This document shows positions 20,001 through 28,136 of a stretch of DNA of 64,000 bases, piece after piece (within the stretch, counting starts at the first letter, position 1; every line of letters begins with the position of its first letter). Where the stretch lies: the NCBI RefSeq assembly GCF_900156575.1, contig NZ_FTNY01000002.1, forward strand, positions 558,001 to 622,000. The letters run 5' to 3'. Source of the stretch: Chryseobacterium shigense (lineage in GTDB: Bacteria; Bacteroidota; Bacteroidia; Flavobacteriales; Weeksellaceae). Under the pieces are notes generated by a model. It was not told the origin of the DNA and did no database searches. It saw nothing but the letters and a program-made list of their open reading frames with translations. The position numbers and the translations under genes were made by a program.

Positions 20001-20055
20001 TTGCATAATCATACCCGATAAAAGGGATGTTAAATGCTTGTTTTTCCTTTTTCAT
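16990..20055 (-). CDS. traG: TraG, VirB4-like conjugation ATPase with an embedded DnaJ-type J-domain
   Basis: The 1021-residue ATPase is expected to energise assembly of the mating channel at the cytoplasmic membrane. The N-terminal VirB4-type domain covers about residues 1-400. Walker A, GPSGSGKS, is at 430-437, and Walker B (LIIEEAW) is near 790-800. Inserted between them at about 580-645 is a complete J-domain-like segment: YYDILGI, helix II EIKEAGRKLLKFY, then the signature HPDK with His608, helix III, and DEERRKIYNE. The usual Bacteroidota TraG is about 830 residues, so roughly 190 extra residues fit an insertion here. The reading frame is intact across the insertion. The gene lies 11 bp downstream of traF and overlaps the next gene by 14 bp. 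See the separate finding. Confidence 0.93.
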   Translation of the reverse strand: MKKEKQAFNIPFIGYDYAKDFNWDFDVLFGQYGNPIIGIKIKNIVEQYSADPDSYLNFHTVLNQVVSIIGEGRIVQKLDIFSKKKYTAEQSNQFLQQKYSEHFEGRLFKTIETVLLFTDIIDDKLKKKMKHYHFSDKSYKELRDKCQKVLMLLKQNNCEPEFLFEKDFDYYISGVLSMQFTETPTFDNIKSTNEFLQIGNRFVKNIAYVDVENIDLPSEIEPYSVLGGNGAAAETAVDNFSFINELEDYETIVYNQIITIPLQAQQQRELDKKKKKHEGAANNSPSNAIIADEIQTLLHNIAIDGQLVVNAHFSILFSAETLEKMENIQSMIENKLFTKGIIVSKNAYNQLELWRAAIPGNSTELREYDLFMTTSEAALCFFLKESYPVNEESNFYLRFTDRQGVPLKVDPSDLPMKTGRINNRNKFVLGPSGSGKSFLMNNIIEQYLTYNYDVVIVDTGDSYSGTCKYKGGRYIQYTEEKPITMNPFLMDKKEFNIEKIEFLTNLIFLIWQGPDSSMSSAQKSILDNVLMSYYHQYFNSGQEWYENKTSEELILYLSKYNIHEDDLLSEYENEAKGHQNYYDILGITFDASCNEIKEAGRKLLKFYHPDKNINNPEYESENFYKVYEAYDTLNDEERRKIYNETQLILIKSNDIIKQTRSSEQWNESFRKAIIIKIKELEEKLVVTELSFNGFYDYCDQFLPIYLNNKKHNIIEKEFNLRTFLFVLRDFYKGGRYGTTLNESSDNTLFDETFIVFEIDNVKDNPKLFPIVTLIIMDTFIQKMRLRKDRRKALIIEEAWKAIASKLMGGYILYLYKTVRKFWGEAVVVTQELDDIIGNAVVKESIINNSDTFILLDQTKFKDNFDKIASLLSLNKVEQNKIFTINNLNNKFGRSRFKEFYLKRGSKGEVYGNEVSLEQYLTYTTEKPEKSAVEYYVHRYGNYDEALRRIVADLKIFGDSLENLVSLVNLYQNPLDQKINSFYGMMKKEHKGKNVFKVISQELEDRNISFSELINKKQYEKV

Positions 20056-20066
20056 ATTGAACTTAT

Positions 20067-20402
20067 TTATTTTTTATTCGTCATATGGAACCTTTCGGTT
20101 TCATCATTCTTTAAAAGTCTTTTGTTGGTTAATTTTTTTGGAAAGATCAAGATCTGATCGAAATTTTTGGTCTTGTCATATAGCCCATATTTGTCCTGTC
20201 TTTTGAAGATCAGATAAACACCTCCTGCGGTTATTGCGAGTCCGAATAAAGAACCTAGTAATCCAAACTTCGATAATACCAGCGCCAAAATTACTCCTGT
20301 GCCAATGACACCCACTGCGTAAAAAATGTATTTCCCTTTCAGTCCGAAAAACACAAGGGGTTTTTTGAGCCCCTTGTATAAATAAAATCCCATCTTAGGC
20401 AA
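20067..20402 (-). CDS. traF: Conjugative transposon protein TraF (DUF4133, VirB3-like)
   Basis: The 111-residue protein shows the family features: a GFYLYKGLKKPLVFFGLKGK start, two adjacent transmembrane helices (about residues 28-65), and then IFKRQDKYGLYDKTKN. DUF4133/TraF is a small VirB3-like inner-membrane protein that partners the VirB4-type ATPase. It overlaps the end of traE by 8 bp and precedes traG by 11 bp, the canonical E-F-G order. Confidence 0.92.
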   Translation of the reverse strand: MPKMGFYLYKGLKKPLVFFGLKGKYIFYAVGVIGTGVILALVLSKFGLLGSLFGLAITAGGVYLIFKRQDKYGLYDKTKNFDQILIFPKKLTNKRLLKNDETERFHMTNKK

Positions 20403-20715
20403 AAAATGCGGTTACGAATTCCGGAACTACTAACAGGAAGATCATTGCTCCTCCATAACCGAGAATTTCTTTGTTGACATCCTGATCGCCGTTCGTCCAT
20501 TTGTTGTACACTCTAAGACCTCCAATGAAACCGACCAATCCACCAACTGCTTTCAGGATTAGTTTGATAGGATCCCAATAATCCTTAATGTCGTTGGCGG
20601 CGTTCGAGATGGCTGTTGCACCGCCTTGTGCAAATGCAGGTGTTAGTGCCATCACTACAAAAGCGAGGGTTAAAATTTTTTTCATCATTTGGTGTTTTTT
20701 GAATTTTTGATTCAT
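20395..20715 (-). CDS. traE: Conjugative transposon protein TraE (DUF4134, pilin-like VirB2 analogue)
   Basis: The 106-residue protein has a signal peptide and two hydrophobic segments, with the family segment DIKDYWDPIKLILKAVGGLVGFIGGLRVYNKW. DUF4134 proteins are the small pilin-like (VirB2-type) membrane subunits of Bacteroidota mating systems. Two further in-frame starts (20688 and 20685, MMKKILTL) would give a shorter and more typical signal peptide; either could be the true start. It overlaps traF by 8 bp. About 120 bp without a gene lies upstream (20716-20835), which may hold a promoter, though I saw no consensus match. Confidence 0.9.
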   Translation of the reverse strand: MNQKFKKHQMMKKILTLAFVVMALTPAFAQGGATAISNAANDIKDYWDPIKLILKAVGGLVGFIGGLRVYNKWTNGDQDVNKEILGYGGAMIFLLVVPEFVTAFFA

Positions 20716-20835
20716 AATAAGTGTGCTTTTAGAAGGTTAATTAATTGGTTTATTTTTGGTTTTTGGGCATAGAATACCCTGTATCGTATTTTTAACACGT
20801 TGTTTATTAGTGAGTTATATTATTTAGAATAAAGA

Positions 20836-21423
20836 CTACATCGTGGAATGGTAAACTTTGTGTCCGTCATAGTTGGCAACCATTTGAACCAAAGTTTCAG
20901 AAAGATTGAGCATCTTCTTCCATTCTTTTATTCTGGAATTTTCTGTGGCTTTGTCTTTAATAATTGGGCTTTGGGGAATCACATCGTAAGGTTTTTGGAT
21001 TTCCTGTTCTTTTGATACTTTTTCTTTTTGGTTAGGATACGTTTCACTTGATTCAGAATTTTCAGAATTTTTTAGGTTTTCCTTTTCGGTGGAATCCTTT
21101 TTTGGTGCATTATCCAATTCATCTAAATCTTGTTCAGATTCAAATCGTTCCCTCAAATACTCCAGATCTTGTCTTTCTTCATCAATGAAATCGGGATGGA
21201 TTTGATTTTTATTAAAGGATCTCGGAGTGTTGAGATTTTCAACATCTTCAATCCCAATAGTTGCAGTAAGATCTTCGTACTGCTCGGAGATGGCGGACAA
21301 AGAAAATTCCTCAGTCTCTTCTTTGTAAATTGCTTTTTCTTTTTTGAGAAACAGATCGTATAAGATGTTACCTGCATAATACATCAGGTAAACCGCCAGT
21401 ATGCTAAGTGAAATTTTAATCAT
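20836..21423 (-). CDS. Acidic membrane-anchored protein between traA and traE, unknown
   Basis: The 195-residue protein has a single N-terminal membrane helix (about residues 3-20, ISLSILAVYLMYYAGNILYD). A long acidic, Glu/Ser/Asn-rich disordered region follows, then a short C-terminal helix (RIKEWKKMLNLSETLVQMVANYDG). It occupies the interval where CTnDOT-type clusters carry traB-traD, but I cannot assign it to one of these. It is transcribed with traA (35-bp gap). It may tether the ParA-like protein or the relaxosome to the membrane; this is a guess from topology. Confidence 0.68.
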   Translation of the reverse strand: MIKISLSILAVYLMYYAGNILYDLFLKKEKAIYKEETEEFSLSAISEQYEDLTATIGIEDVENLNTPRSFNKNQIHPDFIDEERQDLEYLRERFESEQDLDELDNAPKKDSTEKENLKNSENSESSETYPNQKEKVSKEQEIQKPYDVIPQSPIIKDKATENSRIKEWKKMLNLSETLVQMVANYDGHKVYHSTM

Positions 21424-21458
21424 TTTTTATGTTTTATTTAGTGGATGTTTTTCGGTGT

Positions 21459-22142
21459 CTAATCTTTGGCTTTTTCCTTCTTTTTCAGAATTTCTATTTT
21501 GATCTTTGAGTTTTCATTGATATGCTTTAAAAGTTCATCGAGTGTATTTTCTACGGCATATTTGTGCTTGCCAGCTAGGTTTCTGGTATTAATAGTTTGC
21601 AGGATGTTTCTCTTGAATACTGGACTTGGCAGCAGCGTTCCATATTTTGCCAGCTCAATGTCCATTGCTTCCTGATTTAGGTATTTGTATCCTTTATCAT
21701 ATTTGGAACGGATAAATATTCTTTCGGCCTCGCTTTCCAATAATCCCAGCATATTGATAAAAACCAACGTTGATTTTACAGATACATCGGAATATTCAAA
21801 TGGGATCACGATAAAATCGCTGTATATCAATAAGTCGCTGTATTTAGCATCAAGTGTTCCTGCCAGATCAAAGAGATCGATCTCCTCGCTTTCTTTCAGA
21901 TCAATAAGAGTATCAAAGTCCGAAAAAGGCTGCCCATCATCTTCACCAATAATCTCAACATCGTACAATTTTGGAATTTCCAACACTTCATCTTCTTTCC
22001 ATTTGTAGTAAAAGGATTTCTGATAATCAAAATCAAACACATTGATTTTTCTTTCGGAATTAGTGGAAATATAATTGGCTAAAGCAATCGCCAATGTTGT
22101 TTTTCCGGTTCCTCCTTTTTGGGTGGCAAAAGTGATGATCAT
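21459..22142 (-). CDS. traA: ParA/MinD-family ATPase, TraA of the conjugation cluster
   Basis: The 227-residue protein starts MIITFATQKGGTGKTTLA, the deviant Walker A of ParA ATPases (KGGTGKTT at residues 9-16). It continues with INVFDFDYQKS (switch I Asp) and DLFDLAGT. The first gene of CTnDOT-type transfer operons, traA, encodes such a protein. It could position the relaxosome or transfer machinery or act in partitioning. No ParB partner is adjacent. It lies 69 bp downstream of the relaxase gene mobB on the same strand. Confidence 0.88.
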   Translation of the reverse strand: MIITFATQKGGTGKTTLAIALANYISTNSERKINVFDFDYQKSFYYKWKEDEVLEIPKLYDVEIIGEDDGQPFSDFDTLIDLKESEEIDLFDLAGTLDAKYSDLLIYSDFIVIPFEYSDVSVKSTLVFINMLGLLESEAERIFIRSKYDKGYKYLNQEAMDIELAKYGTLLPSPVFKRNILQTINTRNLAGKHKYAVENTLDELLKHINENSKIKIEILKKKEKAKD

Positions 22143-22211
22143 TGGTTGGTTGATGGTTTTTGTTTGATAATTATTAGCTGTAAATTTTTATCGGAAGCCG
22201 GAACTTTGGCC

Positions 22212-23705
22212 TTACCGCCTCTTCCTCCTTCGTTTCTTGAGTTCGTTTTCAGCAGAGTCTTTTGCCGTTCCTGAACTTTTCATCCATTCAAATAGCATTT
22301 CGTTGACGGCTTTGTTTAATTCTGTTTTTTTATTATTTTCAGTCCGGTTTTCTGTCTGCACTTCATTTATGCCTATGGGATTTAAAAATTTTTGATATTC
22401 CTTTTCTCCGATTAATGGTTGAAGTTTACCCACGTAATGGAATCTGGTATGAAGAGCATACAGCTTTCCGTCTTCAGCAGTCGTTATAGAAATATCTTTT
22501 TTTTCATCATTTGTGTTTTTGTTATTTCTAATAAAATCCTTTACTTCAAACTGGACTTTTCGATACGTCTCCAGATCTTTTTTTCCTCGATTTTCAAACA
22601 TCATAAAGTCCTTGATTTCTGTTTCCGGATTATTCTTCTTAAAAAATTCAAGCAGTATCTTTCTTGTTTCCTGATTGCGAATATTATAGTCCTTCAGGAT
22701 TTCAAAAGTCTTCTTATCCAGCTTGTCAGAAGTGAATTCAAACACTTCATTCATTTTCATTATATCACCTCCCTTATAAACTTTTCCTGTTTTGTGGTCG
22801 ATCACGGTGTAGCCAAAAGGATTTTTATCTTCTTTATGATGGAAAACCATATCGATCCCGAAAACATCTTTCAACTTTTTCTGAAGCTCACTTTCAAATT
22901 CAGTTTTTGATTTTGAAAGATTTTCTCTGTCAGCTATCTTTTCTTGTGGTAACATTGATTGACTTCGCCTATTGTCTTCCACTTTGAAAACTTTGTTGGA
23001 ATACAGTTCCTTATATTTATTCAGAATGGCTTTAATCTGTCTGGCTCTACTATCACTTTTACTATTGTCGAAAACAATTTGATTCCCTGAAAGTGTTCGC
23101 TGTATGACTCCGTTTTTTAAAATGCTATAAAAATTTTCATCATTTGTGTTTCTGTTTATTTTATAACCATTTCTATGAAGCAAAGTTTCCAACTGACTGA
23201 ACGAACTTATTTTGTAATTTAGAAGTTTGTGCAATTCTGCTTCTGGACTCTGTCCGTACAATTTTCCCATTGTATTACTTAATGCCTTTTGAGCTTTAAG
23301 CCTCTCGTAACTGTCATCGATCTTCTTTCCGGATTGCTTATCAACCCTTGTGGAAACAATGTGGACGTGATTATTATCTGTGTCCTTATGAAATACAACA
23401 ATGAAAGGTTGTGTCCCGTATCCCATTTCATTCATAAAACCTTCTGCAACATTTTTCAGTTCTTCTTTGCTGTGCCCCTGAAACTTGGTTGAAATGACTG
23501 AGTGAAATTGGGGTTTCTTTACTTTTTCGTTTTTTGAAATTGATTTTAAATAATCCCGAACCTCCTTCTGACTACTGGCTTCATTAATGAACGAAGGAAA
23601 ATTTTTCATCAGCATCAATTCCCCAGTTCCTTTATTCACTTTTTTATCGTTGTAATTGACTCCCGGAAAGCTGAAACCCGCCGGTTTCATTATTTTAACG
23701 ATCAT
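22212..23705 (-). CDS. mobB: MobB relaxase (MOB-type nickase, relaxase/mobilisation nuclease domain)
   Basis: The 497-residue protein has the relaxase domain in its first about 200 residues. A candidate catalytic Tyr18 lies in VNYNDKKVNKGTG. The metal-binding histidine motif is HKDTDNNHVHIVSTRV (His106, His113, His115). The enzyme would nick oriT and pilot the single strand through the coupling protein. The C-terminal half is charged and ends ELKKRRRKRR, suitable for DNA contact. Its start overlaps the stop of the RHH-like mobA gene by 4 bp, the standard mobA-mobB arrangement of Bacteroidota. Confidence 0.92.
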   Translation of the reverse strand: MIVKIMKPAGFSFPGVNYNDKKVNKGTGELMLMKNFPSFINEASSQKEVRDYLKSISKNEKVKKPQFHSVISTKFQGHSKEELKNVAEGFMNEMGYGTQPFIVVFHKDTDNNHVHIVSTRVDKQSGKKIDDSYERLKAQKALSNTMGKLYGQSPEAELHKLLNYKISSFSQLETLLHRNGYKINRNTNDENFYSILKNGVIQRTLSGNQIVFDNSKSDSRARQIKAILNKYKELYSNKVFKVEDNRRSQSMLPQEKIADRENLSKSKTEFESELQKKLKDVFGIDMVFHHKEDKNPFGYTVIDHKTGKVYKGGDIMKMNEVFEFTSDKLDKKTFEILKDYNIRNQETRKILLEFFKKNNPETEIKDFMMFENRGKKDLETYRKVQFEVKDFIRNNKNTNDEKKDISITTAEDGKLYALHTRFHYVGKLQPLIGEKEYQKFLNPIGINEVQTENRTENNKKTELNKAVNEMLFEWMKSSGTAKDSAENELKKRRRKRR

Positions 23706-24061
23706 TGTCCGAGCAAAGAATATATTTTAATAAAAATGTCATTCTGCTTTATCTTCAAATCAGCTATTTCAGATAACTTGTTAGAAAAATCTTGCAGGTC
23801 TGCTGCGCTGATAAATTTTTGAGCATTTGCAATTTTTGCGATCTGATTGATGTTGGTTTCTATTTTCACGAATAGATTATCTTGTTTTTCAATGAACGCT
23901 AATACTATTCTCCTCTCATCATCCAAAATCCTGTTTTCTACAGAATTGATAATTAGACTTGTCATAGAGATTTTCTTTTCTGAACATATCTTCCTCCAGT
24001 ATTTCTTTTTTTGATTGTTGATCCTGATAACTATAATCCCGTCTTTTTCATCGGTTTCCAT
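23702..24061 (-). CDS. mobA: MobA/MobC-like relaxosome accessory protein
   Basis: The 119-residue protein begins with a ribbon-helix-helix-like segment: IIVIRINNQKKKYWRKICSE, then KKISMTSLIINSVENRI. A helical C-terminus contains ETNINQIAKIANAQ, the hallmark of MobC-type relaxosome proteins. It should bind near oriT and recruit the relaxase. It overlaps mobB by 4 bp and is the first gene of the mob pair. In Bacteroidota nomenclature this is usually called MobA. Confidence 0.87.
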   Translation of the reverse strand: METDEKDGIIVIRINNQKKKYWRKICSEKKISMTSLIINSVENRILDDERRIVLAFIEKQDNLFVKIETNINQIAKIANAQKFISAADLQDFSNKLSEIADLKIKQNDIFIKIYSLLGQ

Positions 24062-24122
24062 CTTTTTTCAAATTTATAATCCCGCTTTGCTTTATTTTTG
24101 TAATGAAAAATTTTGACTGTTT
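24062..24122. other. Possible oriT location upstream of mobA
   Basis: oriT of Bacteroidota transfer elements is commonly close to the mobA/mobB start. This 61-bp AT-rich gap contains a short GC-containing patch (AATCCCGCTTTGC) but no convincing inverted repeat. The claim is based on position only; the 69-bp gap between traA and mobB is an alternative. Confidence 0.2.
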
Positions 24123-24446
24123 TTAAATTGGTACAAAAATCACTGTTGCAATTGCAACAATACCAACAACGATAGAGCCAGCAATTTTTACTTTTTTCAC
24201 TTCTCTGATCTGTTTTTTATCAATTGTGATAGAATCTCCTTTTTTAGAAATACCGTAAACATTTTTACCATCTATCGAAGTAATCTTTATTTTATGGATT
24301 TTAGCTTTAAATTCCTGAATCTCATATTTATGATTTAGCTCTAAAGAATTGTAGTTTAAAGGCTTACCTTGATTCGATATGATAGATTTGCAAGAGGTAA
24401 GTGAAATTCCAATCAACAGAAATAAAAATTTGTAATAGTTTTTCAT
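24123..24446 (-). CDS. Small lipoprotein, unknown
   Basis: The 107-residue protein has a lipobox ISLTSC with Cys19 after a hydrophobic signal. A short beta-rich middle follows (KIKITSIDGKNVYGISKKGD), and a C-terminal hydrophobic helix (about residues 90-107, GSIVVGIVAIATVIFVPI) ends the chain. The combination of lipidation and a C-terminal membrane segment is compatible with an envelope protein. No family was recognised. It lies 61 bp upstream of mobA on the same strand and is preceded by the 17-bp dispersed sequence described at 24478-24494. Confidence 0.7.
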   Translation of the reverse strand: MKNYYKFLFLLIGISLTSCKSIISNQGKPLNYNSLELNHKYEIQEFKAKIHKIKITSIDGKNVYGISKKGDSITIDKKQIREVKKVKIAGSIVVGIVAIATVIFVPI

Positions 24447-24477
24447 TGTTTTTATTTTTAGATTTTAAAACGATTAA

Positions 24478-24494
24478 CCTATACATCGTGAGGT
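24478..24494 (-). repeat. 17-bp repeat CCTATACATCGTGAGGT, copy 1
   Basis: The same 17 bases recur at 42936-42952. In both places the repeat lies about 33-48 bp upstream of a minus-strand start codon and is preceded on the plus strand by ACGATT. It could be an upstream regulatory element or a scar of recombination. Confidence 0.6.
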
Positions 24495-24518
24495 GAAAAA
24501 AAACTGCAAACTATTGTT

Positions 24519-25610
24519 CTATGGTAATTCCCAATTTGGTACACCATTCACGCTCTTTAAAATATAAGTTCCGGTAGCTGGTGGCGGTGGAATTGTTTCT
24601 GATGCAAAGCCAAATGTACCATCCGCTTTGGCAACTACTTTTTTCGTATAGGATGAATCTCCGTCTGCATTGGGCATTTGGGAAGGTGTAATGCTTAGCT
24701 TGCCATTGATATTTAACCATCTCTCAGAAAAATCCCCCGAAATCAAAGCAAATTTGTAATCCGTATAATTGTTCGTGATACTATCCCAAAAGCTGGTTGA
24801 ACTTGTTGTAACGGGGGTTGAATGTATAGCTAGTTTATTACTTACGCTTCTGTTTCCTGTGGCCGGGCTACCAGCGCCAATGCCAATGAAAATATTATTA
24901 GACCCTGTTCGGTTTCCTGTCCCGGACAGATAACCAATTGATATGTTATCATTTCCAGAAGTAATGTAGGACATAGCTCCCGGACCAATTCCAATATTTC
25001 TGCTTCCGGAAATCACCCCGTTTGCAATCCCATTCAATGCCGAAACTCCTGCTCCATAATTAAGTTTACCCGTAATTTCGCCTTGAGACATTGCGTAAGC
25101 GCTGGCTGAATTTCCCTTTCCGGATGTTATATTTGAATCGGTGGCAAAAATAGAATTGTAATCACCAGTAATTGGACTTCTGGAAATGCCCAGTATGTAA
25201 TTTTCTTTCTCATCAAAATTAAGATGCAGACTGTTCTTGACGATAAGTTCAACCGTAGAAGTGTTGCCCTTGAGTGCAACTGTATTTAATGGGTCTTCTT
25301 GTATAAATGACTTCCATAGATCACCGTCAAAATAATACAACCCGGACTTTGTGATATGAATGACCTGACCGGATAAATTAGTAGCTGGAGATGTTACAAA
25401 CACGACAGCTCCTTTTTTTGAAGATGAATATGTTTTTGCTGCGAGTTGGTTTCCTGTAATCCTTGGAGGAATAATCCCGTCATAATGATTGGTGTCATTT
25501 GGTTTTCCTACAACTTCTAAAGTAGCCTCTGGAGTTTCGGTATTGATGCCAACCTGAGCTTGGATTGATACTACTATTAATGCTAGTAGAAGATGACTCA
25601 ATTTTTTCAT
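24519..25610 (-). CDS. Secreted surface protein with YadA-head-like GN/GIG repeats
   Basis: The 363-residue protein has a signal peptide (residues 1-19, ending SIQA) followed directly by QVGINTETPEATLEV, the start typical of flavobacterial tail-fibre/adhesin-like proteins. Residues about 155-250 carry short Gly/Asn repeats such as SGSRNIGIGPGAM, SGNDNISIGYLSG and TGSNNIFIGIGAGS. These resemble the left-handed beta-roll of trimeric autotransporter heads. No T9SS sorting domain was seen. It is a single minus-strand gene next to the mob region. Possible roles are adhesion or mating-pair contact, but this is inference; it may also be unrelated cargo. Confidence 0.75.
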   Translation of the reverse strand: MKKLSHLLLALIVVSIQAQVGINTETPEATLEVVGKPNDTNHYDGIIPPRITGNQLAAKTYSSSKKGAVVFVTSPATNLSGQVIHITKSGLYYFDGDLWKSFIQEDPLNTVALKGNTSTVELIVKNSLHLNFDEKENYILGISRSPITGDYNSIFATDSNITSGKGNSASAYAMSQGEITGKLNYGAGVSALNGIANGVISGSRNIGIGPGAMSYITSGNDNISIGYLSGTGNRTGSNNIFIGIGAGSPATGNRSVSNKLAIHSTPVTTSSTSFWDSITNNYTDYKFALISGDFSERWLNINGKLSITPSQMPNADGDSSYTKKVVAKADGTFGFASETIPPPPATGTYILKSVNGVPNWELP

Positions 25611-26067
25611 TAGTATTTTGATTAAAAATTCTGTGACAAAATTGGGCGTTAAAACCTTCTAAAACAATAGTATTCAAAGGGTTTGGGCTAAATAAGAACA
25701 ATCTGGATTAGTTTGGAAAGTAGCGAAGATTAAAAAAGACTAAAAAAGATTAATCTGGAATATTCGCTCAAAATAAGAACAATCCAAAAAATGTTGATGA
25801 AATGTTCTTCCTTTATGATAGTAATTAATAATTCTTTATAAAACGATAATCTACTTATGCTTAGAAGGATTTAACTAATAGAAAATGAAATAGTTAAGCA
25901 AATTAAATAAGGGATTGCACTACTATCAATGATTAAATACCTAAAGCGAAAGGACGTTAGTTTTTAATCTAACGTCCTCTATGCTTAAAAAAAATATTTT
26001 TGTAACTTACAATTTTACTTGCAGTTACATCTAATCTCTCTTGATATAATTTCTAAGAAGATATTTA
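25611..26067. other. Intergenic region between the surface protein and the metal-resistance block
   Basis: About 450 AT-rich bases separate the P-type ATPase gene end from the surface-protein start. Apart from the 10-bp-stem hairpin at 25951-25978 I see no gene or conserved motif. Confidence 0.6.
25951..25978 (-). terminator. Hairpin terminator behind the metal-efflux operon
   Basis: A perfect 10-bp stem, AGGACGTTAG/CTAACGTCCT, with an 8-base AT loop lies 90 bp behind the stop of the P-type ATPase gene. A run of eight A/T pairs lies on the plus-strand side. It could act in both directions; assignment to the leftward metal operon follows from position. Confidence 0.65.
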
Positions 26068-28119
26068 CTAAAAAGTCATTCTTTGAATTCTGACAGCATT
26101 TAATATAGCTAATAAAGCAACTCCTACGTCAGCAAAAACTGCTTCCCACATTGTTGCTAATCCACCAGCTCCCAATACCAGTACAATCGCTTTTACAGCA
26201 AAAGCTAGAAAAATATTTTGCCAAACGATCTTCCGGGTTTGCTTTCCGATATTGATTGCCATCGGTATTTTGCTTGGCTTATCGTCTTGAATAACTACAT
26301 CTGCGGTCTCAATGGTTGCATCACTTCCCAATCCGCCCATTGCAATACCTACGTCGCTCAAGGCAACAACAGGAGCATCATTGACGCCGTCTCCCACAAA
26401 GGCAACTGTTTCATTTTGTGATTTGATCTCTTTTACTTTGTTGACCTTATCTTCCGGTAGCAGATCGCCAAAGGCGTTAGTAATTCCCAGTTGATCTGCA
26501 ACAAATTGTACAACAGTGCTCTTGTCTCCACTTAACATCGTGGTTTTTACACCTAAGGCTTTAAGTTTATCAATGCTCAGCTGTGCATCCGCTTTTATAC
26601 TGTCTGCAATAGTAATGTAGCCTGCAAATTTTCCGTCATATGCAATTGCAATTATTGTATAAACGATCTGAGTAGGGTCAAGATCATATTTGATATTGAA
26701 CTTATCCATCAATTTAAAATTTCCCACAAGTAGATCTTTTCCGTTGATACTGGCTTTCAATCCGCGCCCAGCAATTTCTTCTGTATTTTCTAATTGTATA
26801 GAATGGTCGATTTCGCCGACATATTGATGGATTGCCGTAGCGACCGGATGGGTACTCTTGCTTTCTAAAGCATTTAACATCTTCAGAATTTCATCTTTAT
26901 TAAATTCAGATTTTAAAGTAACTTCCTGAACTTTAAAGACGCCCTCGGTCATTGTTCCGGTCTTGTCCATTACCACATTTTTAATATTGGCGATAATGTC
27001 TAAAAAATTACTTCCTTTAAACAGTATACCGTTCTTTGAAGCTGCGCCAATTCCGCCGAAATAACCTAGAGGAATGCTAATAACCAAAGCGCAAGGACAA
27101 GAGATAACTAAGAACACTAATGCTCTGTAAAGCCAGTCACGGAAAACATAATTTTCCACGAACAGATATGGTAGTAGGCATATCAGTACTGCGAGTCCGA
27201 CGACAATGGGTGTATAAATCCTTGCGAATTTTCGGATAAAAAGTTCAGTAGGTGCCTTCTGAGCCGTCGCATTTTGTACCAATTCCAGAATTTTGCTCAA
27301 CTTACTGTCTTCGTAAGCAGTTGTCACTTTTACCTGAGCAATAGTCTGTAGATTGATCATTCCGGCAAGCACGCTCTCACCTTTGTTTTTGTTATCAGGC
27401 TTACTCTCACCAGTTAATGCAGCAGTATTGAACGATGCGGATTCACTTACCAACTCTCCGTCCAGAGCCAGCTTCTCTCCTGATTTTAGCTGTACAATAT
27501 CTCCAATTTTCGCCTGTTTGGCAGGGATGGTCTTTGGTTGGTTACCTTCAAGAATGGTCACCTCATCTGGACGCTGATCCAACAATGCTTTGATATTATT
27601 CTTTGCTCTCGAAACAGCAAGTGTCTGGAAAACCTCTCCTACACTGTAGAATAACATAACAGCAACCCCTTCCGGATATTCACCGATTGCAAATGCGCCT
27701 ACAGTAGCAATGCCCATTAGAAAAAATTCCGAAAAAACGTCACCTTTGGCAATGCTTTCATACGCTTCTTTTAGAACGGGTAGACCCACAGGCAAATAAG
27801 CCACCGCATACCATACGATCCGTACCCAGCCTTGAAACCACTCCTGCGGAAAAAAGTTATCCAGTACGATGCCTATCAACAGAATAACCAGAGAAACAAT
27901 TGCTGGTAAAAACATTTGAAATGTATTTTTCTCACCAGTGCTATGGTCGTGGTCGTGTCCGTGGTCCTCGCTGTGCGCTTCAGCTTTGTTATTCTTGGTA
28001 GAACAGCATTTGTCATCCTCAAGTAATTTTTTGGCTCCAGCATCATTGTAGATCTTGCCTTCCTGAGGTGTGCAGCAAAGCTGATTTCCTTCCTTGTCGT
28101 AAATATGTTTGTGTTCCAT
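26068..28119 (-). CDS. Zn/Cd/Pb-exporting P-type ATPase (CadA/ZntA-like)
   Basis: The 683-residue P1B-ATPase has a CPC membrane metal site (SCPCAL, Cys341 and Cys343) and the phosphorylated Asp385 in DKTGTMTEG. The hinge GDGVNDAP is near the end, and about eight membrane helices are present. The usual HMA ferredoxin-like domain is missing. Instead the N-terminus carries Cys-Cys pairs (LCCTP, DKCCS) and a His/Asp cluster (EDHGHDHDHS), which would bind soft divalent metals. It exports metal from cytoplasm to periplasm, where the Czc-type system 17 bp upstream in the same operon could pass it out of the cell. Confidence 0.92.
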   Translation of the reverse strand: MEHKHIYDKEGNQLCCTPQEGKIYNDAGAKKLLEDDKCCSTKNNKAEAHSEDHGHDHDHSTGEKNTFQMFLPAIVSLVILLIGIVLDNFFPQEWFQGWVRIVWYAVAYLPVGLPVLKEAYESIAKGDVFSEFFLMGIATVGAFAIGEYPEGVAVMLFYSVGEVFQTLAVSRAKNNIKALLDQRPDEVTILEGNQPKTIPAKQAKIGDIVQLKSGEKLALDGELVSESASFNTAALTGESKPDNKNKGESVLAGMINLQTIAQVKVTTAYEDSKLSKILELVQNATAQKAPTELFIRKFARIYTPIVVGLAVLICLLPYLFVENYVFRDWLYRALVFLVISCPCALVISIPLGYFGGIGAASKNGILFKGSNFLDIIANIKNVVMDKTGTMTEGVFKVQEVTLKSEFNKDEILKMLNALESKSTHPVATAIHQYVGEIDHSIQLENTEEIAGRGLKASINGKDLLVGNFKLMDKFNIKYDLDPTQIVYTIIAIAYDGKFAGYITIADSIKADAQLSIDKLKALGVKTTMLSGDKSTVVQFVADQLGITNAFGDLLPEDKVNKVKEIKSQNETVAFVGDGVNDAPVVALSDVGIAMGGLGSDATIETADVVIQDDKPSKIPMAINIGKQTRKIVWQNIFLAFAVKAIVLVLGAGGLATMWEAVFADVGVALLAILNAVRIQRMTF

Positions 28120-28136
28120 TGTTGTAGATTTTAAAA

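Noticed and set aside
24062..24122. Confident oriT call
   Set aside because: The gap before mobA is the right place, but no inverted repeat or known nick sequence was seen, so it is listed only as a low-confidence location.
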